This document shows positions 1-7,357 of a stretch of DNA of 43,550 nt, in pieces. The notes beneath the pieces were generated by a model. That model saw nothing but the letters and a program-made list of their open reading frames with translations, was not told where the DNA came from and did no database searches. Within the stretch, counting starts at the first letter, position 1; every line of letters starts with the position of its first letter. The stretch comes from Natronococcus jeotgali DSM 18795 (GTDB lineage: Archaea > Halobacteriota > Halobacteria > Halobacteriales > Natrialbaceae): contig NZ_AOIA01000167.1 in assembly GCF_000337695.1 (NCBI RefSeq), positions 1 to 43,550 on the forward strand. Reading direction: 5' to 3'. Made by a program: the position numbers and the translations under genes.

Positions 1-520
1 CCATCCCGTCGATCCGTCGCGGTCCGCCGAGAACCCGGCCGGCGGGCCGGTGAAACGACACCGATCGCACCGGCCGGAGGTCGAGCGCCGCCAGCCGGCG
101 CCGTCCGTCCGTGATCCGTCGGTGCTCGGCGGCGGTGAGCCCGCCGTCGGTCGGTTCGGCACCGTTCGCCGCCGGACCGAGATCGCAGTGAAGGCCAATC
201 TCGTGGCCGAGTTCACACAGGTGGTGGAGAACGTCGCGGTTCTCCTCGAGGTTATACAGCGGCGTGTCCGGGAGGACCATGTACGTCGAGCGTACGCCCA
301 GTTCGTGCTCGATCTCGGCCAGTTCGACGGCGCGCTCGAGGCAGACGTCGACGTCGTGTCGCAGGAACGCCGTGCGCTCGCCGTCGCGGCCCCCGGGGAG
401 GCGCTCCGAGAGCGTCCGGAGTTCGAAGGCCGCCCGCAGGGCGTGGAGCAGCGTCCGGTAGTAGCCGTAGCTGAAGTCCTCGGCCCAGCCGTCGGCCGGC
501 GTTCGACCGCGGTCACGCAT
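1..520 (-). CDS. polysaccharide deacetylase-like protein (WbmS-like), 3' end outside window
   Basis: Only the first 173 codons are present; the frame is open at the left edge. Reading down from the ATG at 520 there is an RHDVD motif at residues 54-58, an EIGLH motif near residue 107, and SFHRP around residue 155. This Asp/His arrangement is seen in deacetylase-fold proteins of the WbmS type found in O-antigen and glycan clusters, so a role in sugar modification or surface-glycan assembly is inferred. Its ATG lies inside the end of the WbqC gene with an 8-base overlap (ATGCGTGA), pointing to coupled translation. No signal peptide is visible, so the protein is probably cytoplasmic. The substrate cannot be told from the sequence. 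Confidence 0.72.
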   Translation of the reverse strand, partial: MRDRGRTPADGWAEDFSYGYYRTLLHALRAAFELRTLSERLPGGRDGERTAFLRHDVDVCLERAVELAEIEHELGVRSTYMVLPDTPLYNLEENRDVLHHLCELGHEIGLHCDLGPAANGAEPTDGGLTAAEHRRITDGRRRLAALDLRPVRSVSFHRPAGRVLGGPRRIDGM

Positions 521-1304
521 CGGCGCTCACCGACCGAAGGAGATCGCGCGTACCGTCGACGCCGGCGTTCGCCAGGACGTCGACGATCGAGAGCGCCGGA
601 ACGAACCCCCCGAAGCGCTGCTCGTACTTGGGGTGGTCGAACGACTGGTACTCGAGGGCGACGCCGACCCTCTCGAACCGCGAGGGGTCGTTGTAGGCGC
701 GGGCGCCCTCCCCGGAGTAGTACCGATCGGCACCGAGTTTCGAACAGAGCCGAACGATCCGCTCGCATCCCGCGGCGTCGACGTCGAGCGACGACGAGCG
801 GACGAACTCGGAGTCGAGATCGAGCCGATCGGCGAGGCGCCGAATCAGGTGGACGTTCAGTTCGCAAAGTGAGTCCCACGGGCGCGCGTACGGCTCCTCG
901 AAAACGACGGCGAGGTCGTCGAACGCCGCGGCCTTGCCGTAGTTGAACCGGAGGCTCTTGCGGTGGGCGGTCCGCCAGTCGTCGCCGGCGATCTCGACGT
1001 CGGCGATCGACCCGCTCGAGCCCCGGACCGGGACGGTGAGCCAGGTCCAGCCGTCGGGCGTCTTGATCCGGTTGCGGTTGATCCAGGAGCCCGAGGTGTA
1101 CTCGACGTCGTCGAGAAGGACGAAGACGTCGCTCCGGCGGATCTTCTCGAAGTAGCCGAGCCATGGGAGGTAGTTCGGCTGGTGGACTGCGACGGTTCGA
1201 TCCGCCGTCGACCGCCGGTCGGTCGGACGGTCAGGGGAAACGGCGGCCGCGGACGACGGCTCTTCGCGGGCGCCGTCGTCGTCCCGGCCGATCGTCTCAT
1301 CCAT
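513..1304 (-). CDS. WbqC family protein
   Basis: A 263-residue protein with the WbqC signature HQPNYLPWLGYF at residues 41-52, followed by a DDVEY segment and WINRNRIKT. WbqC-family genes occur in O-antigen and exopolysaccharide clusters, where they are linked to making unusual amino sugars; the exact reaction is not established. The N-terminal 38 residues are acidic, low-complexity and outside the family domain. No ATG or GTG occurs closer to the domain, so the ATG at 1304 is the best start. The stop overlaps the downstream deacetylase-like gene by 8 bases, so the two form an operon. It is probably cytoplasmic. Confidence 0.85.
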   Translation of the reverse strand: MDETIGRDDDGAREEPSSAAAVSPDRPTDRRSTADRTVAVHQPNYLPWLGYFEKIRRSDVFVLLDDVEYTSGSWINRNRIKTPDGWTWLTVPVRGSSGSIADVEIAGDDWRTAHRKSLRFNYGKAAAFDDLAVVFEEPYARPWDSLCELNVHLIRRLADRLDLDSEFVRSSSLDVDAAGCERIVRLCSKLGADRYYSGEGARAYNDPSRFERVGVALEYQSFDHPKYEQRFGGFVPALSIVDVLANAGVDGTRDLLRSVSADA

Positions 1305-1590
1305 CGACGCTCACCCCGCTCGACGCCGCGTGCGAGCGACTCGCCTCGAGCGTCGGCCGCCACGGCGACCGCAGTTCCGTCAGGATCATTGGGACCGTAT
1401 CGAGCCGAACAGTTCCCGGCACATTGTTAAGCGCTCGAGGAAGACGCGAGATGCGACGATTGTCCGCGCGTACCGATCGGCAAGGCGGTCGTTACCGATC
1501 GAGGCCGCTCCGTTCGGTCGCCGTAGGGTATCGTTTCCGGCGGCCCTCGAACCGCGCCGAGCCGACGGCTCGACCAGCGTCGCCGTCGAG

Positions 1591-2196
1591 TTACGGGCGT
1601 TCGAACGCGCTGGCGAAAAACGCCGCGACCGCCTCCGCGATCTCCTCGCGGGTGCCGAGGAAGAAGTGGTCCGCCGGGAGGGAGACGACGTCGTCGCCCC
1701 GTTCGCGGGCTCGCTCGAGAACGGGCTCCCAGTCGGCGGTCGTGTCGCGCTCGCCGTACAGCACCAGCGCCGGGGCCTCGAGGGCGGCGAGCGCGGCGAC
1801 CGCGTCGAGGTCCGGGCCGAGCGACGCGGTCGGCGCCAGCGCGGCCACGCCCGCGATCGGACCGTCGAGGTCGGCGGCCGCCAGCAGCGCCTGGGAGGCC
1901 CCGAAGCTGTAGCCGAACAGTCCGACCTCGTCGTACCGGTCGTCGGCCCACCGGACCGCGTTGCGGACGTCCTCGCGCTCGCCGCGGCCCTCGTCCCACG
2001 CGCCGTAGTCGAACCGCAGGCAGGCGATCCCCGCCTCGCCGAGGGCCTCGCTCACGGCGACCAGTCGCTGGTCGCTGCGGGAACCGCCGTGTTGGGGGTG
2101 GGGCGGGCAGGCGATCACGACGGACTCGGTCTCCGCGTCGGGCTCCTCGAGTCGACCCCGAACGTCGCGACCGCCGGGGATGGGGACGTCGCTCAT
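1591..2196 (-). CDS. alpha/beta hydrolase (dienelactone hydrolase-like)
   Basis: A 201-residue single-domain hydrolase. The nucleophile elbow GYSFG at 95-99 puts the catalytic serine at 97, with likely partners Asp151 (YGERD) and His177 (PADHFF). The HPHPQHGG-like segment near residue 33 supplies the oxyanion-hole region typical of this small archaeal/bacterial subgroup. The substrate is unknown; the group contains esterases and thioesterase-like enzymes. The ATG at 2196 (MSDVPIPGG) fits the family better than an upstream in-frame codon at 2226. It is transcribed away from pspA, from the shared 100-base region 2197-2296. The protein has no export signal and is presumably cytoplasmic. Confidence 0.8.
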   Translation of the reverse strand: MSDVPIPGGRDVRGRLEEPDAETESVVIACPPHPQHGGSRSDQRLVAVSEALGEAGIACLRFDYGAWDEGRGEREDVRNAVRWADDRYDEVGLFGYSFGASQALLAAADLDGPIAGVAALAPTASLGPDLDAVAALAALEAPALVLYGERDTTADWEPVLERARERGDDVVSLPADHFFLGTREEIAEAVAAFFASAFERP

Positions 2197-2265
2197 CGGC
2201 GGCGGTTCGCCGCGGACGGTAATCAAGACTGCCCACTCGATCGGCCGACTGTCGCTGATGTGATG

Positions 2266-2272
2266 TTTTTAA
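2266..2272 (+). promoter_or_regulatory. TATA-like box for pspA
   Basis: The A/T run tttttaa sits 25-31 bases before the pspA ATG at 2297 in otherwise G+C-rich DNA. This is the spacing expected for a leaderless haloarchaeal transcript. It is inferred from position and composition only. Confidence 0.5.
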
Positions 2273-2296
2273 GGCCGGGGAACCATACGTAGGGAC

Positions 2297-3115
2297 ATGG
2301 GCATCCTCTCTCGGACCTCCTACGTCATCCGCTCGAAGATCAACTCGGTGCTCAACCGGGCCGAGGACCCGACCGAGACCCTCGATTACTCCTACGAGCA
2401 GATGCGCGACCAGCTCCAGCAGGTCAAACGCGGGATCGCCGACCTGACGACCCAGAAAAAGCGCCTGGAGATGCAAAAGAAGCGCCTCGAGGAAAACGTC
2501 GAGAAGCACAACGACCAGGCTCGCACGGCCGTCCAGCGCGACCGGGAGGACCTGGCCCGGCGCGCCCTCGAGAAGAAGAAGACGAAGATGGCCCAGATCG
2601 AGGATCTGGAGGGACAGATCTCGAAGCTCCAGAGCCAGCAGGACAAGCTGATCGACCAGAAAAACGAACTCCAGAACCGCATCGAGGAGTTCCGTACGAA
2701 AAAGGAGACGATGAAGGCCCGCCACGAGGCCGCCAAGGCCAGCTCGACGGTCTCGGAGGCGATGACCGCAACCGGAGAGGAGTTCGAGGACGTCGGCCGC
2801 GCCATCGAGCGCGCCGAGGAACAGACCGAGGACATGGAGGCCCGCGCAGCCGCGCTCGACGAGCTTCAGGAGTCGGGCGCGTTCGAGGACGTCCTCTCGG
2901 ACAAGGACCAGATCGACCGCGAGCTCGAGGGCCTCTCGACCGACAGCGGCGTCGAGGCCGAACTCGAGACGCTCAAGTCGGAGGTCGGCGGCGGGGAAGT
3001 CGACGAGACGGACGTCGCCGAGGCCGAGGAGGACGTCGAGGAACTCGAGGCACAGGTCGACGACGACGAGATCGACAGCGAACTCGAGGAGCTCCAGGAA
3101 GAGGAGAACTCGTAG
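2297..3115 (+). CDS. pspA: PspA/IM30 family envelope-stress protein
   Basis: A 272-residue protein that is almost entirely charged alpha-helix and coiled coil. It begins with the PspA-type amphipathic N-terminus (GILSRTSYVIRSKINSVLNR) and keeps the conserved LDYSYEQMRDQL segment near residue 29. Family members are ESCRT-III relatives that coat the inner membrane face and limit ion leakage or aid membrane remodelling. The last 60 residues are an acidic tail rich in Glu, Asp and Val, an expected salt adaptation. A TATA-like box lies just upstream. A short stem and T-tract follow the stop, and a small winged-helix gene comes next on the same strand. Confidence 0.92.
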   Translation: MGILSRTSYVIRSKINSVLNRAEDPTETLDYSYEQMRDQLQQVKRGIADLTTQKKRLEMQKKRLEENVEKHNDQARTAVQRDREDLARRALEKKKTKMAQIEDLEGQISKLQSQQDKLIDQKNELQNRIEEFRTKKETMKARHEAAKASSTVSEAMTATGEEFEDVGRAIERAEEQTEDMEARAAALDELQESGAFEDVLSDKDQIDRELEGLSTDSGVEAELETLKSEVGGGEVDETDVAEAEEDVEELEAQVDDDEIDSELEELQEEENS

Positions 3116-3123
3116 GTCGACCG

Positions 3124-3140
3124 CGCCGACGGCGTTTTTT
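3124..3140 (+). terminator. short stem plus T-tract after pspA
   Basis: A 4-bp stem (cgcc/ggcg, loop gac) at 3124-3134 is followed directly by six T residues at 3135-3140, nine bases past the pspA stop. Archaeal RNA polymerase terminates on U-rich tracts with little need for a stem, so this is a plausible pspA terminator. Confidence 0.5.
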
Positions 3141-3163
3141 GCGGTTGCAACTGGGGGAAACAG

Positions 3164-3184
3164 CTACCACCCAGCGCGTGGTAG
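3164..3184. promoter_or_regulatory. inverted repeat before the winged-helix gene, possible operator
   Basis: ctaccac at 3164-3170 and gtggtag at 3178-3184 form a perfect 7-bp inverted repeat with a 7-bp spacer, ending 8 bases before the ATG at 3193. A dimeric winged-helix protein could bind such a site. Autoregulation by the adjacent gene is an inference. Confidence 0.4.
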
Positions 3185-3192
3185 GAACCCGT

Positions 3193-3528
3193 ATGGTGGC
3201 AGACGTGGAATTCGACTCGCTCTCGCTGACCGAGCAGCTCGTTCTGGCGGCCGTCGCCGACGCCCACCGGAACGACGAAACGCCCGCCCAGACCCACGAG
3301 ATTCGTCGCACCTGTCGGACGCGGGCGGCCGACCTCGAGTCCGAGGTCGTCGGCGCCGTCACCGAGGCCGACGTGATGCGATCGCTGTACCGCCTCGAGG
3401 ACGAGGGGGTCGTCGAGGAGATCCGGCCCGACGAGCGCTCGCCGACGGGGAAAGGACGGCCGGCGTACGCACTCGCCGGGAGCGCAGCGGCGGTCTACGA
3501 GGGGGTCGCCGACCGGTTGGTCGAGTAG
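3193..3528 (+). CDS. small winged-helix DNA-binding protein
   Basis: A 111-residue protein with a helix-turn-helix/winged-helix layout: an N-terminal helical segment (LSLTEQLVLAAVADAH), a recognition region containing VTEADVMRSLYRLEDEGVVEE at about 53-73, then a wing (SPTGKGRPAYALA). The arrangement resembles the C-terminal winged helix of Cdc6/Orc1 and small archaeal regulators, but no ATPase domain is present. The ATG at 3193 is chosen because the protein turns acidic and haloarchaeal from there; an in-frame ATG at 3139 would add an uncharacteristic segment. Its position behind pspA suggests a part in membrane-stress control. The target is unknown. Confidence 0.75.
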   Translation: MVADVEFDSLSLTEQLVLAAVADAHRNDETPAQTHEIRRTCRTRAADLESEVVGAVTEADVMRSLYRLEDEGVVEEIRPDERSPTGKGRPAYALAGSAAAVYEGVADRLVE

Positions 3529-3544
3529 CCCTCCGAGCGCGAGC

Positions 3545-4054
3545 CTACGACGCCGGCGTCCCGAGGGCGGCGACGTCGTACTCGGCGATGTCGGACGGCG
3601 AGAGGAGCACGACGACCATAAACTGCCAGCTCTCGCCGGCGTCGAGGTCGCCGACGGTGTCGGTGTACAGTCCGAGCTGCTCGCCGCCGTCGGTGTAGAA
3701 CCGGGCCCTGACCTCGGCGATCTCGACGCGTTCCTCGCGGTCGTTCTCGACGGTCCCCTGCACGGTCGCGCCCCGGAACCCGTCCTCGATGACGAACTCG
3801 TGGGACGCGATCGAGAGCGAGTCCAGCGGCGTCACGTTCGTGTTCGGTTCGCTCTGAGCGAGCTGTCCGGCCGCGGACGTTTCCGAGGCGTTCCGGCTCC
3901 CGTTGGTGACGTTGCCGACTTCGCCGCGCTCGTAGGTGGGGTTGCCGCTGCTGACGCCGTCGTCGTCGCCGAGACAGCCGGCGACGGAGGCCACAGCCCC
4001 GGTCCCGAGCGAGGCGAGCACGGCGCGTCGGTTCCGCCGCTGATCCCCGGTCAT
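3545..4054 (-). CDS. Tat-exported lipoprotein with FxLYD-like domain
   Basis: A 169-residue predicted lipoprotein. It starts with a twin-arginine signal (RRNRRAVLASLG) and a lipobox, SVAGC, whose Cys would be lipid-anchored on the outer membrane face. A Gly/Ser/Asn/Thr-rich spacer follows, then a beta-rich domain with the pattern of FxLYD-type extracellular domains (VQGTVENDREERVEIAEV, then ARFYTDGGEQLGLYTDTVGD). Such domains are common in haloarchaeal surface proteins of unknown role. The ATG at 4054 is chosen because it places RR immediately before the hydrophobic core. It converges with the winged-helix gene, with 16 bases between the two stops. Confidence 0.78.
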   Translation of the reverse strand: MTGDQRRNRRAVLASLGTGAVASVAGCLGDDDGVSSGNPTYERGEVGNVTNGSRNASETSAAGQLAQSEPNTNVTPLDSLSIASHEFVIEDGFRGATVQGTVENDREERVEIAEVRARFYTDGGEQLGLYTDTVGDLDAGESWQFMVVVLLSPSDIAEYDVAALGTPAS

Positions 4055-4166
4055 CGGTACCCCCTCCGCACGAGCCCATCCCGTCGGGGGATGCTGCAGT
4101 CGATCATGGTAGCACCGACGGCGCGGCCGCATTTCAACGTGAGCCTTGCTCGGTCGACGTCCCGGA

Positions 4167-4769
4167 CTACTCCGCTCGGGCGTCCCGCGGGACGAAGCCG
4201 AACCGCTGGGCCAGCGGCGAGATGACCTTGTCGTGGAGGTACCACAGGACGGCGACGGCCGCGACGATGACGGCCGAATCCGCGAGCCCGCCCATCAGCC
4301 CCAGCGCGATGATCAGGGTCGTCGCACACGCCGCGGCGTGGTTCGTCTTCGTCAGCAGCATCGTCGTCGTCGTCAGCATCATCGCCAGCGTCGCGCTCGC
4401 CCAGAGGTAGACGATTTCGACGCTGAACGCGGGGTCGGGTCTGGCGAACACCACGTACGAGCTGGCCTGGTTGCCAACCAGCGCGTAGGCGATCAACCCG
4501 CCGACGACCGCGACGGTGTGCCCGCCGATGACGTGGTACGCGCCCTCCGCGCGGGGCTGTTCGCCGGTCGCGATCAGGTACGCCGACGGCCCCAGGCTCG
4601 GGAACAGAAACGGTCGGCCGGTCGCGAGCGCGATCGTTCCCAGCACGGTAAAGTGGAGAAACACGTTGACGGTCGCGCTGTACTCGTCCTTGAGAGAGAA
4701 GTCGTTTTCAGAGCCGTCGAGCTCGAAGTCTAACCCCAGCAACGTGAGCCGAACATTGCAGCGGACCAC
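4167..4769 (-). CDS. HPP family integral membrane protein
   Basis: About 200 residues with the HPP-family pattern: a hydrophobic segment containing RPFLFPSLGPSAYLI, then a HVIGGHTVAVVGG motif, two further membrane spans, and LADSAVIVAAVAVLWYLHD near the C-terminus. HPP proteins are four-helix membrane proteins; plant chloroplast members have been linked to nitrite transport, but archaeal substrates are unknown. The start is uncertain because there is no in-frame ATG. Candidates are TTG at 4772, GTG at 4769 and TTG at 4742; a T-rich TATA-like stretch at 4771-4777 would favour 4742. A second HPP domain in this window is fused to a Usp domain (24877-26295). Confidence 0.83.
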   Translation of the reverse strand: MVRCNVRLTLLGLDFELDGSENDFSLKDEYSATVNVFLHFTVLGTIALATGRPFLFPSLGPSAYLIATGEQPRAEGAYHVIGGHTVAVVGGLIAYALVGNQASSYVVFARPDPAFSVEIVYLWASATLAMMLTTTTMLLTKTNHAAACATTLIIALGLMGGLADSAVIVAAVAVLWYLHDKVISPLAQRFGFVPRDARAE

Positions 4770-4838
4770 CAAAAGCGCACCCGCTGCAGCTTCTTTCTCC
4801 GTCCGGACGGATGAATCGATAGCTCCGGCCTCGAACCG

Positions 4839-4852
4839 GGCGCTTTAGCGCC
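4839..4852. promoter_or_regulatory. palindrome overlapping the TATA-like element of the cupredoxin gene
   Basis: ggcgct-tt-agcgcc is a 6-2-6 inverted repeat whose centre (ctttag) lies about 28 bases before the ATG at 4874, where a TATA box is expected. A repressor bound here would block pre-initiation complex assembly. The regulator is not known. Confidence 0.35.
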
Positions 4853-4873
4853 TCGAACTCGAAAGCGCTTCCG

Positions 4874-5425
4874 ATGAACGGACGGGGGTCGACTCGTCGG
4901 CAGTTGTTGGCCGCCGGTGGAGCGGTGCTCTCGGCCGGCGTCGCGGGGTGTATCGAAGGGAAACTGGGAGGAGACGATCCGCTGCTCGGCGATCCGAAAC
5001 CGTACCTGGAGGTCGAACTAATCGACGGAGCGGACGGGGCCCGCATCGATCCTCCGATCGCCCACGTCGTCGCCGGCGGGACCGTCGAGTGGACCGCCGA
5101 GAGCGGCACCCACGAGGTTGCCGCCTACCACCCCGAGACCCACGGCGACCAGCGGCGGCTGACCGACGGCGCCGATCCCTGGCGGAGCGCGGTCACCCCC
5201 TCGAGTCCGTTCGAGCGCGTCTTCGACAACGAGGGCGTCTACGACTACGCGTGTCCGACCCACGAGGACCGCGGCGCGGTCGGGACCGTCGTCGTCGACC
5301 TCCCGGCCCCCGAGGACGAGGCCGGCCTCGAGCGCCCCTCGGAGGCGTACCCCGACGCGGCGAGCGAGGCGCTCGAGGCGTACAACGAACGGGTGCGGAG
5401 CGTGCTCGCCGACGCGCACGGCTAG
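4874..5425 (+). CDS. halocyanin/plastocyanin-like lipoprotein with unusual copper site
   Basis: A 183-residue exported protein with a Tat-type start (STRRQLLAAGG) and lipobox GVAGC (Cys26), so anchored outside the membrane. A cupredoxin domain spans about 45-142. Type 1 copper ligands appear as His80 (SGTHEV), Cys127 and His130 (YACPTH). In family members the axial ligand is normally a Met five residues after that His; here the slot (residue 135) is Ala, in EDRGAVG. The protein may bind copper with an altered potential, bind it poorly, or have become structural. The C-terminal 40 residues are acidic helix. Related proteins carry electrons to respiratory oxidases, but that role is not assured here. 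Confidence 0.82.
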   Translation: MNGRGSTRRQLLAAGGAVLSAGVAGCIEGKLGGDDPLLGDPKPYLEVELIDGADGARIDPPIAHVVAGGTVEWTAESGTHEVAAYHPETHGDQRRLTDGADPWRSAVTPSSPFERVFDNEGVYDYACPTHEDRGAVGTVVVDLPAPEDEAGLERPSEAYPDAASEALEAYNERVRSVLADAHG

Positions 5426-5477
5426 GTCTCGCCCCGCGGGCCGACGGGGAGCCGACCCCGATCCCGGCCTCGCCCTC

Positions 5478-5504
5478 GCTCGCGGGGTCGCGCCGCGAGC
5501 TTTT
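5478..5504 (+). terminator. stem-loop with T-tract downstream of the cupredoxin gene
   Basis: gctcgcgg at 5478-5485 pairs perfectly with ccgcgagc at 5493-5500 around a 7-base loop, followed at once by TTTT. It lies 52 bases past the cupredoxin stop on the same strand and resembles an intrinsic terminator. Confidence 0.5.
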
Positions 5505-5588
5505 CGCTTCGGGTCCGGACGGCGTCGTCCGTCTCCGGCGGGCGCTGCAAGGCGGTCCGTTTTCATCGCTCCTCTCGAACACCAGAAC

Positions 5589-6662
5589 ATGGGGTCCGTC
5601 GACAGCGACGAGACGCTGGACTCGTACGGAGCGGACGTCAACCGCCAGAACAGCGCCGTTCGTCGAATCGTTGACTGGGTGTTGTTGCAGGGCAACCGCA
5701 TCGTCATCACCGCCGCGCTCACCCTCGGCGTGTTCGCGCTCCTGGTGGGACTGCGTAGCCTCGGCCTCGTCGCGTTCGTCAACAGTAACTCGCTCACGCG
5801 GATGGTCGGCGGCATGATCGCGGGAACGTTCTCGCTGATCACTCTCGTCGTCTCCGTCAATCAGATGATCCTCTCGCGGGAGTTTCGCTCGGCCGACGAG
5901 TTCCGGAACCGGCTGGAGGGGGTCATGGAGTTCCGGCGGGATATCGAGGACGCGACGGGCGTTCCCGCCACCCCGGCGGCGCCGGCGGGACAGCTCGAGC
6001 TCCTCGTCGAGGAGATCGACTACCGGGCGGACCGAATCCGGGCGGCGGTCGCGGACGATCCCGACGGAACGGCCCGGAGACGGGTCGAACGGTTCGTCTC
6101 GAGCGTCAAGAAGAGCACCGACCGAGCCGAGGAGACGCTCGATCGGGCGCGGTTCGGCTCGTTCGACGCCCTCTCGTCGGCGATGGGGTACGACGACGCC
6201 TGGCAGATCTACGCCGCGAGACACCTGCGCAACGACCACGCCGACGAGCTGTCGGACGCCACCCGCGAGGCGCTCGAGGAGCTGATCGAGTCGCTGAAGC
6301 TGTTCAACACCGGGCGAGAGCACTTCAAGACGACGTACCTGCAGCGGGAGCTGACCCGCCTCTCCCAGCTGACGATCCTGTTGGGGATTCCGGCGGTGCT
6401 GGCGGCGTTTCTCCTGGGACTGCTGTACGGCGGCCTCGGCGGGCCGACGGTCGGTCACTCCGCCGCGCCGATCGTCGTCAGCGGCCTGATCGCGGTCGTC
6501 TTCTCGCCGCTGGCGTTGCTGTCGGCGTACATCCTCCGGACGGCCACCGTCGCGCGCCGGACCGCCTCGATCGGGCCGATGCTCCCCCAGAAGGGTCCCG
6601 ACGAGGGGCCGTTCGAGGTCGGCCACGACCGGGACACGCAAGTCGAAACCGATGCCGACTGA
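5589..6662 (+). CDS. four-helix membrane protein of unknown function
   Basis: A 357-residue protein not assigned to a named family. Two N-terminal membrane spans (about 38-64 and 72-93) lead into a soluble, largely helical and highly charged domain (about 95-258). Two more spans follow (about 262-282 and 292-316) and then an acidic tail. The symmetrical 2TM-domain-2TM design would place both termini and the central domain on the same, probably cytoplasmic, side. No catalytic motif is evident. The gene stands alone between a terminator-like stem at 5478-5504 and a kinase gene. A sensor or scaffold role would be speculation. Confidence 0.7.
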   Translation: MGSVDSDETLDSYGADVNRQNSAVRRIVDWVLLQGNRIVITAALTLGVFALLVGLRSLGLVAFVNSNSLTRMVGGMIAGTFSLITLVVSVNQMILSREFRSADEFRNRLEGVMEFRRDIEDATGVPATPAAPAGQLELLVEEIDYRADRIRAAVADDPDGTARRRVERFVSSVKKSTDRAEETLDRARFGSFDALSSAMGYDDAWQIYAARHLRNDHADELSDATREALEELIESLKLFNTGREHFKTTYLQRELTRLSQLTILLGIPAVLAAFLLGLLYGGLGGPTVGHSAAPIVVSGLIAVVFSPLALLSAYILRTATVARRTASIGPMLPQKGPDEGPFEVGHDRDTQVETDAD

Positions 6663-6895
6663 GACGGGTTACTGCGAGTCAGTTCCGGCGTTCCAGCGGG
6701 AACCCGACGCTGCTCGCCGCCGGCTGTACGTATTTCCCGGCCGTCGCCGTACCGCGGCACGAACCGATGAGCGACAGCGGTACAACCGCGAACCGTCTGG
6801 CGGTTGCGCCGAGAAATCGGTACAGCAGACGGTACGAGGCGGTCCGCTCCGACGGAATCCGAACGCGGAAGGTCGTCCGGCACCTCTCCGAGCGC

Positions 6896-7345
6896 GTGAT
6901 CGTCGTCATCTGCGGGCCGCCCGGCGCGGGCAAGACGACCGTTGCGACCCGCGTCGCCGACCGCCTCGATGCCCGCGGCGAGTCGGTCCGGCTGGTACAC
7001 TCCGACGAGTTCTCGAGGCGTACCTACGAGCGCCTGTACGCGCGGGTCGCAGGGGGCCCGACCGACGCGATCCGCCTCGTCGACGGCACCTTCTACCGCC
7101 GCGAGTGGCAAGCGCGGTTCCGATCCCTCGGCGACGTTCGGTTCGTCCTCGCGACCGCGAGCCTCGAGACCTGCCTCGAGCGCAACCGCCGCCGCGAGGA
7201 CGCGATCGACGAGCAGGGGGTCCACGTCGTCTACCGGGAGTTCGAGGCGCCCGAGGCGGATCTCGAGCTCGACACCGACGAGCTGTCGGCCGCGGCGGCG
7301 ACCGAACGGGTCCTCGAGGCGCTCGAGCGGTGGCGCTCGGCGTAG
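6896..7345 (+). CDS. P-loop kinase / AAA-type ATPase (adenylylsulfate kinase-like)
   Basis: A compact P-loop phosphotransferase of about 149 residues. The Walker A motif GPPGAGKTT lies eight residues from the proposed GTG start, followed by HSDEF (Walker B/acceptor-site region), DGTFYRREW, and an ETCLERNRRRE lid segment. The layout resembles adenylylsulfate kinase, seryl-tRNA(Sec) kinase and related small-molecule kinases; the substrate cannot be named. The frame opens earlier (ATG at 6767), but those 43 extra residues are basic and unlike the acidic remainder, so GTG 6896 is preferred. The gene converges on the His-rich protein gene, with 12 bases between stops. Confidence 0.75.
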   Translation: MIVVICGPPGAGKTTVATRVADRLDARGESVRLVHSDEFSRRTYERLYARVAGGPTDAIRLVDGTFYRREWQARFRSLGDVRFVLATASLETCLERNRRREDAIDEQGVHVVYREFEAPEADLELDTDELSAAAATERVLEALERWRSA

Positions 7346-7357
7346 CGGGCGGGACGG

